Notes: a model not told the origin generated them from the sequence alone. A stretch of DNA of 12,292 nucleotides from Sulfurimonas sp. (GCA_027044845.1 JALUBM010000308.1:1-12292); one strand, 5' to 3'; shown: positions 1-8,675, numbered from the stretch's first letter. Translations and numbers: made by a program.

Positions 1-212
1 TCCATATGACTCATAAACAGCATATCTCTACGTAAGTTATTTATGTACTGATCGATTTTGCCAACACTTAAAGAGAGTTGTGTTTGTAGCTCTTTTTTTA
101 CATTTGCAGAATATTCATCACGCAATGTATTTGCAAAATAGAGCATTGTAATGATGTAAGGCACTAAACTGACCAACAATATTAAAGAGATGATTTTTAA
201 TCTAAAACTCAT
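1..212 (-). CDS. Membrane-anchored sensor protein, N-terminal fragment (partial at window edge)
   Basis: This is the first 70 codons of a gene that continues past base 1. My translation starts MSFRLKIISLILLVSLVPYI. A short basic N-terminus is followed by one hydrophobic segment (about residues 6-28). After it comes a polar, helix-prone stretch (about 30-65, with KKELQTQLSLSVGKIDQYI) of the kind that opens the periplasmic sensor domain of histidine kinases, chemoreceptors and diguanylate cyclases. The ATG sits inside the end of the binding-protein gene, an 11-base overlap, with AAAGG six bases upstream, so translation is probably coupled. The output domain lies outside the window, so kinase, GGDEF/EAL or chemoreceptor cannot be told apart. 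That it senses what the neighbouring binding protein captures is inference from the operon. Confidence 0.7.
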   Translation of the reverse strand, partial: MSFRLKIISLILLVSLVPYIITMLYFANTLRDEYSANVKKELQTQLSLSVGKIDQYINNLRRDMLFMSHM

Positions 213-609
213 AAAGAACCTTTACATCAGAATCTAAAAGTCTAATAGGGATATATCCAATAGCACCATCGACATTTTTAACAAACAGTTTTACGGCATT
301 CATTGATGCTTGCACAACCGGCGGTTGAATACCTTGGAAGTGTTTTTTTACCCAATATTTATTTAACTTATTTCTATTTTTATGTAAAATATCTTGTTCA
401 AAACGAGCACGAATTTCTAAAGATGCCGCACTATTTACCGGTATTAATTTCATATCATTGATAAAATATTTTTTCATTAAGAAGATATTCTTTATCTCTT
501 TAGCAGAAAGATTTTTAATTGTTGTATGAGTATTCATAATAACTGCATACCCTGAAGCGAAGCTATTAACACTTAAAACAAGAGTGAATATCAATACTTT
601 TACTGACAT
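202..609 (-). CDS. Short periplasmic PstS-like substrate-binding protein
   Basis: The product has 135 residues with a Sec signal peptide (hydrophobic residues 4-17, likely cut after SVNSFA at about 18). The mature part of about 117 residues resembles the compact PstS-like (phosphate ABC transporter binding-protein) family. Family-type features are LSAKEIKNIFLMKK (35-47) followed by a 'KLIPVN' strand (54-59), an R-x-x-F pair (68-70), a 'YW..KHFQG...PP' segment (85-98) and a closing 'VDGAIGYIP' (113-121). Full PstS proteins exceed 300 residues, so this is a single-lobe-sized version and no ABC permease or ATPase gene is beside it. It starts with TAATG directly on the stop codon of the barrel gene (1-base overlap) and overlaps the sensor gene downstream by 11 bases. 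The likely role is capturing a small anion in the periplasm and presenting it to the sensor. The ligand is unknown, and phosphate is only the family's namesake. Confidence 0.72.
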   Translation of the reverse strand: MSVKVLIFTLVLSVNSFASGYAVIMNTHTTIKNLSAKEIKNIFLMKKYFINDMKLIPVNSAASLEIRARFEQDILHKNRNKLNKYWVKKHFQGIQPPVVQASMNAVKLFVKNVDGAIGYIPIRLLDSDVKVLYEF

Positions 610-1601
610 TAAAAAAGCACCGAAAATGAGATTATAGCTTTGTTTAGATAAGAATCAGAATTAAACTGATATTCCCCTTTAATTGACACTGCATAAAACG
701 GTCTATAGCTATATCCAATTACATAAATATGGTTTTTACTCATAACATTTTTTTGTGTATCTTTAAAGTACTCATAACGACTTACCAAAGCATTTTTAGG
801 ATTTAAATTATACATTCCCTGAAGATAACCTCCTATTTGATAAGCATTAGAATGTAATACATTATTTTGTACATTAGTATATGCCCATTCAGTTTGAACT
901 AAAAAAGGGTAATTTTCATACTTAGCATTTGCTTCTACAAAAGAAACATCTTTTCTCTCATATGTTTCATAGTAGCCAACTGAACTGCCCACTTCAATTT
1001 CATCTGAAACTTCATAGCCTAACGAAGCACCAAGAAAAAAATCATTTTGAATGTTAATGTAATTTTTATCTATATCATCAGTAGATTGAAGAAAGAAGTG
1101 ATATTGTATTTGTTCATCTTCATCTAAATAGCCATAAGTTTCTACACCTGTTACAAACTTTGGGAACATCTTTTCTGAATATAGAGGATTAGAACTAGTA
1201 TCTCTTAAAACATTAATTGGCTCTAAATTCCAATAGCCTATAGGAGTAATAAACTTTCCTAATCTAAAATTAAACATATCTGAATAAAAATAATTCAAAT
1301 ACATACGTTCTTTATGTGGCGTAGTATTTGTTTGAGAAGTTCCTTGTTTATAATCTTTTACGTAAAACGGTGCAGCTTCAAATTCAGCAAGATAAGAAAA
1401 GTTTGAAGGAAGATTTCCATATGCTAAGACAGCCATATCATCAAGCCTAAACCTATCAATACTCTTATCATTCGTATAATCAACTGAGAAATAAGCACCC
1501 ATATTCAATGCATTATCTACCTTATACCCATGTCCTAACTTATATTCATCGGCAAATAACCAGCTAGAAAAAAATACAATAAATATAAAAAAATATTTCA
1601 T
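609..1601 (-). CDS. Outer-membrane beta-barrel (porin-like) protein
   Basis: The product has 330 residues with a clear signal peptide (MKYFFIFIVFFSSWLFA, cut before DEYK). The mature part has alternating aromatic and polar strands throughout, for example DRFRLDDMAVLAYG, FSYLAEFEAAPFYV and RMYLNYFYSDMFNFRLGKF. The protein ends in ...SFSVLF, with the terminal phenylalanine typical of barrels inserted by the BAM complex. The layout resembles OprO/OprP-type porins and related Campylobacterota outer-membrane proteins. I chose the start at 1601 over an in-frame ATG at 1631 because only 1601 has a Shine-Dalgarno (AGG seven bases upstream) and begins directly with the signal peptide. It is the first gene of a coupled unit with the PstS-like protein and sensor, and it has its own promoter just upstream. 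Its substrate cannot be read from the sequence. Confidence 0.8.
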   Translation of the reverse strand: MKYFFIFIVFFSSWLFADEYKLGHGYKVDNALNMGAYFSVDYTNDKSIDRFRLDDMAVLAYGNLPSNFSYLAEFEAAPFYVKDYKQGTSQTNTTPHKERMYLNYFYSDMFNFRLGKFITPIGYWNLEPINVLRDTSSNPLYSEKMFPKFVTGVETYGYLDEDEQIQYHFFLQSTDDIDKNYINIQNDFFLGASLGYEVSDEIEVGSSVGYYETYERKDVSFVEANAKYENYPFLVQTEWAYTNVQNNVLHSNAYQIGGYLQGMYNLNPKNALVSRYEYFKDTQKNVMSKNHIYVIGYSYRPFYAVSIKGEYQFNSDSYLNKAIISFSVLF

Positions 1602-1608
1602 ACAATAA

Positions 1609-1612
1609 CCTA
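1609..1612 (-). promoter_or_regulatory. Shine-Dalgarno deciding the porin start
   Basis: On the minus strand TAGG lies seven bases before the ATG at 1601. The alternative in-frame ATG at 1631 has no purine-rich site in front of it, so this site fixes the shorter, signal-peptide-first protein. Confidence 0.55.
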
Positions 1613-1653
1613 TTATTTTCGTTTCATTCAAAGATTAACAATTGAATCTCATA

Positions 1654-1667
1654 ATTGTAGCAAAAAA
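1654..1667 (-). promoter_or_regulatory. Sigma-70-type promoter of the porin/binding-protein/sensor unit
   Basis: On the minus strand the sequence reads TTTTTTGCTACAAT: a T-run, GC, and a TACAAT -10 box. This is the arrangement known for Campylobacter and Helicobacter housekeeping promoters, which rely on T-rich upstream DNA rather than a -35 box. It mirrors the argG promoter in this window (TTTTTAGCTATAAT). The predicted transcript start is near 1647, giving a leader of about 46 bases. It begins just beyond the ligA stop codon, so the unit can be expressed separately from ligA. Confidence 0.6.
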
Positions 1668-1672
1668 GCACT

Positions 1673-3649
<1,977 letters not shown>

Positions 3650-3679
3650 TCTCAAACTTGCTAAAATAAAAAATCTTAC

Positions 3680-5008
3680 TTATACTTTAGTGTATAACCA
3701 ATCTTTTTTAGAGTAAAGATATGAGTAAATAATTCCTTTTATCAATGTTTCTATATTCATAATAGCGAAGATAACCCCAACGCCAAATCCCATTTTATAC
3801 GCTATATAAGAAGGAATTACCCGAAAAACCCATAAAGAGGTTACGTTGACTTTAAGTGTCGTTTTTGTAGCACCTGCACCTCGAAGTGCGGCAGAATAAA
3901 CGAACATAATTGCCAAAGGAATTTGGGCAAGTCCGACTAAAATCAAATACTGCGAAGCAACGGCAATTGTGAGAGTGTCTTTTGTGAAGAAGCCGACGAG
4001 AAACTCAGGGAAGAGTATCATAATAAGACCGACACTTCCCATAAAAATATAAGCAATTCGTCCTGAAATAATGCCCATATTATATGCCTCTTCAAACTTC
4101 TTTGCCCCTATATTTTGCCCCACCAAAGCCATAGCGGCAATAGCAAAGCCAAATCCTGGCATAAAGGCAATACCCTCAACCCGAAGTCCAACCTGATACC
4201 CAGCAAGTTCTGCCGTTCCATACGCAGTGATGATAGAGACAAAAACTAAAAAACTCATACTTGAAATACCTCTATCAAGTGCTGCACTCCAACCAATTTT
4301 TAGAACTCGCTTAATATCTTTCATACGTACAATCGGTACAAAATCAAGACTTGAATTCATTTTTTTAATAAGTATATAGTAAGCGATAACATTAAGAATA
4401 TATGAAATAACCGTTGCAATGGCTGCACCTTCAATACCCATCGCTTCAAAACCGAAATGACCGAATATCAATACATAATTCATAAAACCATTCATTCCAG
4501 CAGAAGAGAGCTTAATATAAAAAGAACTTTTAGTATCACCTGCCGCACTGAGTGCATTATAAAGTAGATTATCCAAAAATATAACAACGATACCAAGAGA
4601 TAAAATTTTAAAATAGATACTTCCTTGTTTAACTACAGAAGGTGTTGCACCCATCCAGCCATAAAAATAATCACTTCCAAAATAGCCTCCAATAGTGACA
4701 AAAAAGGCTAGAATCACGGCAAGAATAACAAGCGAAAATAGGAGTGCCGAGGCTCTTTTCTTTCTTCCTTGACCGATAAAACGTGAAATAAGTGCATTGC
4801 CGCCTATGACATAAAGCGTCATTAAAACATTGACAATCATCATAAACTGCATACTCATACCCACAGCTGCTAAAGCTGCAACGCTGACAGTTCCCACCAT
4901 CAACATATCTATAAGTACCTGTAAAATATCTACAAGATGTTTGAGTGCCGCAGGAAAAGCAAGAGTGAGAACTTTTTTAGTATCTTTTGAAATTATTTTT
5001 GAAAAAAT
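3680..5008 (-). CDS. MATE family multidrug/cation efflux transporter (apparent ATT start)
   Basis: This is an inner-membrane antiporter of the MATE family, which exports drugs or metabolites in exchange for Na+ or H+. The protein is strongly hydrophobic with about 12 predicted helices and MATE-typical stretches: DMLMVGTVSVAALAAVG, GGNALISRFIGQGRKKRA, LRVEGIAFMPGFGFAIAAMA followed by VGQNIGAKK, and LRGAGATKTT near the end. The first in-frame ATG (4906) would cut away most of helix 1. Reading upstream, the same open frame gives 34 more residues with clear family character, including TKKVLTLAFPAALKHLVD, making 442 residues, the usual length. That extension holds no ATG, GTG or TTG. The best start is ATT at 5008, with AAGAGG seven bases before it. 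A second ATT at 4993 overlaps the upstream stop codon (TAATT). It lies downstream of two small co-oriented genes and upstream of ligA. The substrate is unknown. Confidence 0.85.
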   Translation of the reverse strand: MFSKIISKDTKKVLTLAFPAALKHLVDILQVLIDMLMVGTVSVAALAAVGMSMQFMMIVNVLMTLYVIGGNALISRFIGQGRKKRASALLFSLVILAVILAFFVTIGGYFGSDYFYGWMGATPSVVKQGSIYFKILSLGIVVIFLDNLLYNALSAAGDTKSSFYIKLSSAGMNGFMNYVLIFGHFGFEAMGIEGAAIATVISYILNVIAYYILIKKMNSSLDFVPIVRMKDIKRVLKIGWSAALDRGISSMSFLVFVSIITAYGTAELAGYQVGLRVEGIAFMPGFGFAIAAMALVGQNIGAKKFEEAYNMGIISGRIAYIFMGSVGLIMILFPEFLVGFFTKDTLTIAVASQYLILVGLAQIPLAIMFVYSAALRGAGATKTTLKVNVTSLWVFRVIPSYIAYKMGFGVGVIFAIMNIETLIKGIIYSYLYSKKDWLYTKV

Positions 5009-5265
5009 TGTGCTACCTCTTGCATCGTCTCTACAAGTGCATCTTTACTCTCAAATTCCAAGACCTTTTTATCTCTTACATTTTCACCATGCTTTGTGTA
5101 ATCAAATACCAGTACATAATTTATCAGTTTCACTTTATCGCCATACAGATCAAACCACTCCAAACTCATTTCAGCGATTTCACCCTGCATGTCAATCACA
5201 ACCGCACCATACAATCGTGTGAGATTTTCTAAACGAATATCACCCTCTTTTGACTTATAAATCAT
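4993..5265 (-). CDS. Conserved-looking hypothetical protein, 90 residues
   Basis: I do not recognise the family. The product is small, soluble and cysteine-free, with no signal peptide or membrane segment. It looks mixed alpha/beta: a strand-rich first half (GAVVIDMQGEIAEMSLEW at 20-37, VLVFDY at 51-56) and a C-terminal helix (SKDALVETMQEVAQFFQK, 73-90). It starts with ATGA on the stop codon of the small membrane protein (4-base overlap), and its last 16 bases overlap the proposed MATE start, so all three are probably translated as a coupled set. The tight coupling and plausible fold argue for a real gene. A role next to the transporter is inference. Confidence 0.65.
   Translation of the reverse strand: MIYKSKEGDIRLENLTRLYGAVVIDMQGEIAEMSLEWFDLYGDKVKLINYVLVFDYTKHGENVRDKKVLEFESKDALVETMQEVAQFFQK
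5016..5021 (-). promoter_or_regulatory. Shine-Dalgarno in front of the ATT start of the MATE gene
   Basis: On the minus strand AAGAGG lies inside the 3' end of the 90-residue gene, seven bases before ATT at 5008-5006. No usual start codon lies at that distance in any frame, so the site only makes sense as the ribosome site of the MATE gene, or as a chance part of the upstream coding sequence. Confidence 0.5.
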
Positions 5266-5507
5266 TCTTGTCCTTCATTTAAACTTTTACGCATTCCACC
5301 CTCTTTCATCTTCAAATATGCTAAAAATCCCAGAACCGTGCCTACTATAATAAAACTCGCACCTATTATGTCCTCTTTTTGTACAGCCATTACTATCCAA
5401 CAAATATCTGCGAACATGTAAACAATCACTGCCTGATAGATTTTGCCTTTATAGGTAAGATACGCACCGATATTTAAAAGTATTCCGCCGATAATTGCAA
5501 AACTCAT
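5262..5507 (-). CDS. Small three-helix inner-membrane protein
   Basis: The product has 81 residues with three hydrophobic helices (about 3-19, 24-42 and 47-66). Short charged turns separate them (YKGK, QKED), and a basic then acidic cytoplasmic tail follows (KMKEGGMRKSLNEGQE). I cannot name the family; the size and layout recall small uncharacterised membrane proteins common in proteobacteria. AAGAGA lies seven bases before the ATG, and a TATAAT box lies about 35 bases upstream. It is the first gene of a run with the 90-residue protein (4-base overlap), the MATE transporter and probably ligA. It may be an accessory membrane protein of the transporter, but nothing in its sequence proves this. 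Confidence 0.7.
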   Translation of the reverse strand: MSFAIIGGILLNIGAYLTYKGKIYQAVIVYMFADICWIVMAVQKEDIIGASFIIVGTVLGFLAYLKMKEGGMRKSLNEGQE

Positions 5508-5541
5508 TATGAAATCTCTTTAATTTTTTAATTTGGATTAT

Positions 5542-5547
5542 ATTATA
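5542..5547 (-). promoter_or_regulatory. -10 box of the small-protein/MATE/ligA run
   Basis: On the minus strand a perfect TATAAT (in GTTATAATATAATCC) lies about 35 bases before the ATG at 5507, predicting a transcript start near 5535. Upstream DNA is AT-rich with no clear -35 box. The region is shared with the flaG promoter on the other strand, which starts about 55 bases away. Confidence 0.5.
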
Positions 5548-5602
5548 ACTATAATTACCTCTAAAGAAAATGAATGTATTCCCAGAGAATTCAAATATTT
5601 TT

Positions 5603-5629
5603 TAAAGTTATTGAATACTTAGCCGATTT
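5603..5629 (+). promoter_or_regulatory. Sigma-28 (FliA) flagellar promoter of flaG
   Basis: TAAAGTTA (5603-5610), an 11-base spacer (5611-5621) and GCCGATTT (5622-5629) match the enterobacterial sigma-28 consensus TAAAGTTT-N11-GCCGATAA at 13 of 16 positions with exact spacing. The transcript should start near 5637, leaving a leader of about 32 bases. The leader carries AAGAGG eight bases before the flaG ATG. This puts flaG in the late flagellar gene class. Confidence 0.8.
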
Positions 5630-5668
5630 TATCATTAGTAATTATACTTTTAAAAAGAGGAATAAGTC

Positions 5669-6064
5669 ATGGATGGCATAGCAAATGTTGCAAGACAACA
5701 ACAATCACATGTAGGTACGACAGAGGCTCAAGGGAAAACACAAGAACAGTCACAACAGGCTCAAAATACGGTGCAAACAAAACAATCTAATATAATCAAA
5801 GAGATGCAAAACTCAACAGTAAATGACACAAAAAAACTAGATTCAAAAGAGAATATTGAAGATTTGGTAAAAGAACTTAACAATGCTCTTTCACCACTCC
5901 ATACCAATATAAAATTCGGGGTAGATAGAGATGATATATTTTATGTCGCTGCAATTGATACAAAGACTGATAAAATAATTCGGAGATTTCCAGCCGCAAA
6001 GGCTCAAGAATTCCTTCCAAAAATGCAAGAAGTAAGTGGAATTTTGTTTGATTCAAAAGGATAG
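5669..6064 (+). CDS. flaG: FlaG family flagellar protein
   Basis: The product has 131 residues. The first half (1-60) is a low-complexity, glutamine-, serine- and threonine-rich tail, probably unstructured (QQQSHVGTTEAQGKTQEQSQ). The second half holds the FlaG domain: DLVKELNNALSPLHTNIKFGV (65-85), then FYVAAIDTKTDKIIRRFP (91-108) and a closing helix ending in GILFDSKG. FlaG proteins are linked to flagellar filament length and assembly, and in Campylobacterota and Vibrio they usually sit near fliD/fliS and flagellin genes. Here the gene stands alone within the window, behind its own sigma-28 promoter and followed by a terminator. AAGAGG eight bases before the ATG supports the start. The exact molecular role of FlaG remains unclear. 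Confidence 0.88.
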   Translation: MDGIANVARQQQSHVGTTEAQGKTQEQSQQAQNTVQTKQSNIIKEMQNSTVNDTKKLDSKENIEDLVKELNNALSPLHTNIKFGVDRDDIFYVAAIDTKTDKIIRRFPAAKAQEFLPKMQEVSGILFDSKG

Positions 6065-6078
6065 AAATATATTTTAGT

Positions 6079-6109
6079 GCGGGTATTTAGTGACCCGCTA
6101 TTCTTCTTT
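6079..6109 (+). terminator. Rho-independent-type terminator after flaG
   Basis: GCGGGT (6079-6084), an eight-base loop, and ACCCGC (6093-6098) form a six-pair GC-rich hairpin, followed by a T-rich tail (TATTCTTCTTT). It lies 15 bases after the flaG stop codon and is by far the most GC-rich hairpin in the intergenic DNA. The tail is interrupted by C, so it may leak. Confidence 0.65.
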
Positions 6110-6184
6110 ACAGATAAAATAAGTTTCCTTAATAACCTTTATCTAAAAACTTAAGTACAAAAAACATAAGTAACTTCTCATCTC

Positions 6185-6198
6185 TTTTTAGCTATAAT
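6185..6198 (+). promoter_or_regulatory. Sigma-70-type promoter of the argG-to-csd6 operon
   Basis: TTTTTAGC followed by a perfect TATAAT (6193-6198) matches the Campylobacterota housekeeping promoter pattern and the one in front of the porin gene in this window. The transcript start should be near 6205, 28 bases before the argG ATG, with AAAGG (6220-6224) eight bases before the start codon. I found no recognisable ArgR-type operator in the 168-base gap. Confidence 0.7.
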
Positions 6199-6232
6199 CG
6201 CGTCAATTATTTTATTATCAAAGGTTTTTTAC

Positions 6233-7459
6233 ATGAAAAAAAGTGTTAAAAAAGTTGTTTTAGCGTACTCTGGTGGACTTGATACCAGTGTTATCTTAAA
6301 ATGGCTGCAAGATGAATATAAATGTGAAGTTGTAACGTTTACAGCAGACTTAGGACAAGGTGAAGAGCTTGAACCAGCACGTATAAAAGCACTTGAACTG
6401 GGCATCAAACCTGAAAATATATTTATTGATGATTTACGTGAAGAATTTGTAAAAGATTTTGTGTTTCCAATGTTTAGAGCCAATGCAATTTATGAAGGAG
6501 AATATCTTTTGGGAACTTCTATCGCCCGCCCTCTTATTGCAAAACGTCAGGCAGAAATTGCAAAAATTACTGGTGCAGATGGTGTTGCACATGGTGCGAC
6601 AGGAAAAGGAAATGATCAGGTTCGTTTTGAAATGGGTTATTTAGGACAAGATTCTACACTTACCATCATAGCTCCATGGCGTGAATGGGATTTAAACTCT
6701 CGTGAAAAACTTTTAGCATATGCTGCAAAACACGGTATTCAAATTGAGAAAAAAGGGGAAAAATCACCTTATTCTATGGATGCAAACTTGCTTCATATTT
6801 CTTATGAAGGCGGAATTTTAGAAGATCCTGCTGCAGAACCTGAAGAGTCAATGTGGCTATGGACAACTTCACCCGAAAAAGCCCCTGATAAAGCTGAGTA
6901 CATTGAACTGACATATAAAAACGGTGATCCTATCGCCCTCAATGGAAAAGAGTTAAGCCCTGCAACTATGCTTAAAACATTAAATAAACTTGGTGGAAAA
7001 CATGGAATTGGTCGTGTTGATATTGTTGAAAATCGGTTTGTTGGAATGAAAGCAAGAGGCTGTTATGAAACTCCAGGTGGAACAATTATGCTTAAAGCTC
7101 ACCGTGCAATGGAATCAATCACACTAGATCGTGAAGCGGCACATTTAAAAGATGAAATGATGCCAAAATATGCAAAACTTATTTATAATGGTTTTTGGTT
7201 TGCACCTGAACGTGAAATGCTCCAAGCTGCAATAAACCAAACGCAAAAATGGGTTGAAGGCACCGTAAGACTAAAACTCTATAAAGGAAGCATTATGGTT
7301 GTTGGAAGAAGTTCTGATATGTCACTTTTCAACCCAGAATATTCAACATTTGAAGAAGATGAAGTATACAATCAAAAAGATGCAGAAGGTTTTATCAAAC
7401 TGAATGCATTACGTTTTATCATTGAAGGTAAAGCAAGAAATAAATTTAAAAATAAGTAG
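6233..7459 (+). CDS. argG: Argininosuccinate synthase
   Basis: This cytoplasmic enzyme condenses citrulline and aspartate with ATP to argininosuccinate, the penultimate step of arginine synthesis. The 408-residue length is normal. The N-terminal ATP-pyrophosphatase loop AYSGGLDTS (11-19) is intact. It is followed by the substrate-binding stretches [12 protein letters not shown] (90-101) and [14 protein letters not shown] (120-133), [21 protein letters not shown] for citrulline/aspartate contacts, and ETPGGTIM in the synthetase domain. It is the first gene of the long plus-strand operon; the next gene starts nine bases after its stop codon, and that gene's Shine-Dalgarno overlaps the argG stop. 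Its presence indicates the organism makes its own arginine. Confidence 0.98.
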   Translation: MKKSVKKVVLAYSGGLDTSVILKWLQDEYKCEVVTFTADLGQGEELEPARIKALELGIKPENIFIDDLREEFVKDFVFPMFRANAIYEGEYLLGTSIARPLIAKRQAEIAKITGADGVAHGATGKGNDQVRFEMGYLGQDSTLTIIAPWREWDLNSREKLLAYAAKHGIQIEKKGEKSPYSMDANLLHISYEGGILEDPAAEPEESMWLWTTSPEKAPDKAEYIELTYKNGDPIALNGKELSPATMLKTLNKLGGKHGIGRVDIVENRFVGMKARGCYETPGGTIMLKAHRAMESITLDREAAHLKDEMMPKYAKLIYNGFWFAPEREMLQAAINQTQKWVEGTVRLKLYKGSIMVVGRSSDMSLFNPEYSTFEEDEVYNQKDAEGFIKLNALRFIIEGKARNKFKNK

Positions 7460-7468
7460 GAACTAAAC

Positions 7469-8206
7469 ATGAGTATGATTAAGATTGATATGAATTCACC
7501 AGAATTTCAGGCAGAATTAGAAAAAACAATCAAATTTACAGACAAGGTAAATGCACAATTCGGCTGGGTATATAACCCTCAAGAAGATGTAAACGAAGGT
7601 GTGCAAATGGGTCTTGCTCGTAATAAAATGATGTACAAAAAACGTTTTTGCCCTTGTTTTATGGTTGAAGAAGTAGATGGAAAGCCAAAATCTGTAGACA
7701 ATAGAGTCTGTCCTTGTAAACCTGCAATAGAAAAAGAAATACTCCAAGATGGTGTTTGTCATTGTGGAATTTTCTGTACTCCTGAATTTGCTGCCACAAA
7801 ACGTGTTGAACTTGGAATGGAAGAAATTTCACACAACCATTCAAGAGGACTTACAAAAGAAGAATGTGAATTACTTGTCAATAAAGATGAACTTGACGGA
7901 GACGAGCTTGTTTCACTTTTAGAAGCAAGAGAACTTAAGATGGTTGATTTTAAACTTGTTGATGTACGTGAATATATGGAATGGCAAATGGGTCACATTA
8001 AAGGTGCCGACAAACTTGTACCGACAAGTTCATTCTTTCAAACATGGGAAGAAGCAAACTATACAAAAGATGAAAATATTATAGTTTATTGTCATGTAGG
8101 TAGTAGATCTGCACATGTTGCAAGAATTCTTATAGATAATGGATATAATAAAATTGGCAACCTTACAAATGGTATCGTTGCTTATTCAGGTGAAATTGAA
8201 AGATAA
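7469..8206 (+). CDS. Ferredoxin-thioredoxin reductase catalytic domain fused to rhodanese
   Basis: This 245-residue cytoplasmic protein has two domains. Residues about 12-125 resemble the catalytic (beta) chain of ferredoxin-thioredoxin reductase. They carry CPC (61-63), CPC (81-83), CHC (97-99) and a further C103, the set that in this family holds a [4Fe-4S] cluster beside a redox disulfide. The spacers are 17 and 13 residues, against 16 and 8 in the classic chloroplast enzyme. Residues about 140-245 form a rhodanese domain with LVDVREYMEWQMGHIKGA (163-180) and the active loop CHVGSRS, catalytic C208, which carries persulfide sulfur. No signal peptide or membrane segment is seen. It sits nine bases after argG and 16 before rplI, clearly in the operon. 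A role in sulfur transfer or thiol redox control, with electrons entering through the cluster, is inference. Confidence 0.9.
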   Translation: MSMIKIDMNSPEFQAELEKTIKFTDKVNAQFGWVYNPQEDVNEGVQMGLARNKMMYKKRFCPCFMVEEVDGKPKSVDNRVCPCKPAIEKEILQDGVCHCGIFCTPEFAATKRVELGMEEISHNHSRGLTKEECELLVNKDELDGDELVSLLEARELKMVDFKLVDVREYMEWQMGHIKGADKLVPTSSFFQTWEEANYTKDENIIVYCHVGSRSAHVARILIDNGYNKIGNLTNGIVAYSGEIER

Positions 8207-8211
8207 TATAC

Positions 8212-8215
8212 AGGA
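8212..8215 (+). promoter_or_regulatory. Shine-Dalgarno deciding the rplI start
   Basis: AGGA lies seven bases before ATG 8223. The open frame extends upstream to an ATG at 8139 inside the preceding gene, but only 8223 has a ribosome site and gives the standard L9 N-terminus MKVLLIKDV. Confidence 0.6.
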
Positions 8216-8222
8216 ACGTAAA

Positions 8223-8669
8223 ATGAAAGTATTACTAATAAAAGACGTAAAAAGTTTGGGTAAAACAGGTGAAGTTAAAGAAGTCAAAGATGGTTATGGC
8301 AAAAACTTTTTGATAGGAAAAGGATTTGCAAAACATGCAACTCCTGAAATTCTTGCAGAGCATAAAGCCGAGCAAGAAAGACTAAAAGCAGAAGCGGAAG
8401 CAGAAATTGCAAGGCTTAAAGAAATAGCATTAAAAATGGAAAAACTTGAGGTGATTATAACTAAAAAAGTCGGTAGTAATGGACATCTTTTTGGTGCAAT
8501 CACAAAAGAAGAAGTCGCTTTTGCACTCAAAGAACAGTATGCTATTGAAATCGATAAAAAAGCCATTACAGACAAAACTGCCATCAAAACAATCGGTGAG
8601 CATGACCTAGATTTAAAACTTGGTCACGGTATCCATGCAAAACTCCATGTAGATGTGCAGGGAGAATAA
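8223..8669 (+). CDS. rplI: Large-subunit ribosomal protein L9
   Basis: The 148-residue protein (E. coli 149) binds 23S rRNA at the base of the L1 stalk and helps keep reading frame and ribosome spacing. The N-terminal domain carries the signature GKTGEVKEVKDGYGKNFLIGKGFAKHAT (about 15-42). A long charged connecting helix follows (about 43-80, EHKAEQERLKAEAEAEIARLKE), then the C-terminal domain with KVGSNGHLFGAITKEEVAFAL (about 80-100). It is co-transcribed with its neighbours: 16 bases after the FTR-rhodanese gene and six before hslV. Confidence 0.97.
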   Translation: MKVLLIKDVKSLGKTGEVKEVKDGYGKNFLIGKGFAKHATPEILAEHKAEQERLKAEAEAEIARLKEIALKMEKLEVIITKKVGSNGHLFGAITKEEVAFALKEQYAIEIDKKAITDKTAIKTIGEHDLDLKLGHGIHAKLHVDVQGE

Positions 8670-8675
8670 ATATTT

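Noticed and set aside
1602..1631. Start of the porin gene at ATG 1631
   Set aside because: It would place ten polar residues before the signal peptide and lacks a ribosome site.
4906..5045. MATE gene as a frameshifted pseudogene
   Set aside because: The homologous N-terminal extension is in the same frame as the rest of the protein with no internal stop; only a standard start codon is missing.
5669..5850. Glutamine-rich first half of FlaG as a separate repeat element
   Set aside because: It is low-complexity protein sequence without DNA-level tandem repeats, and such variable N-termini are usual in FlaG proteins.
6118..6175. Inverted repeats (AAGTTT/AAACTT and ACTTAAGT) between flaG and argG as an arginine repressor operator
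   Set aside because: They are short AT-only matches expected by chance in this base composition and do not resemble the known ARG box TGAAT-N4-ATTCA.
8139..8222. N-terminal extension of L9 by 28 residues
   Set aside because: The extension overlaps the rhodanese gene and has no Shine-Dalgarno, while ATG 8223 gives the exact L9 N-terminus behind AGGA.
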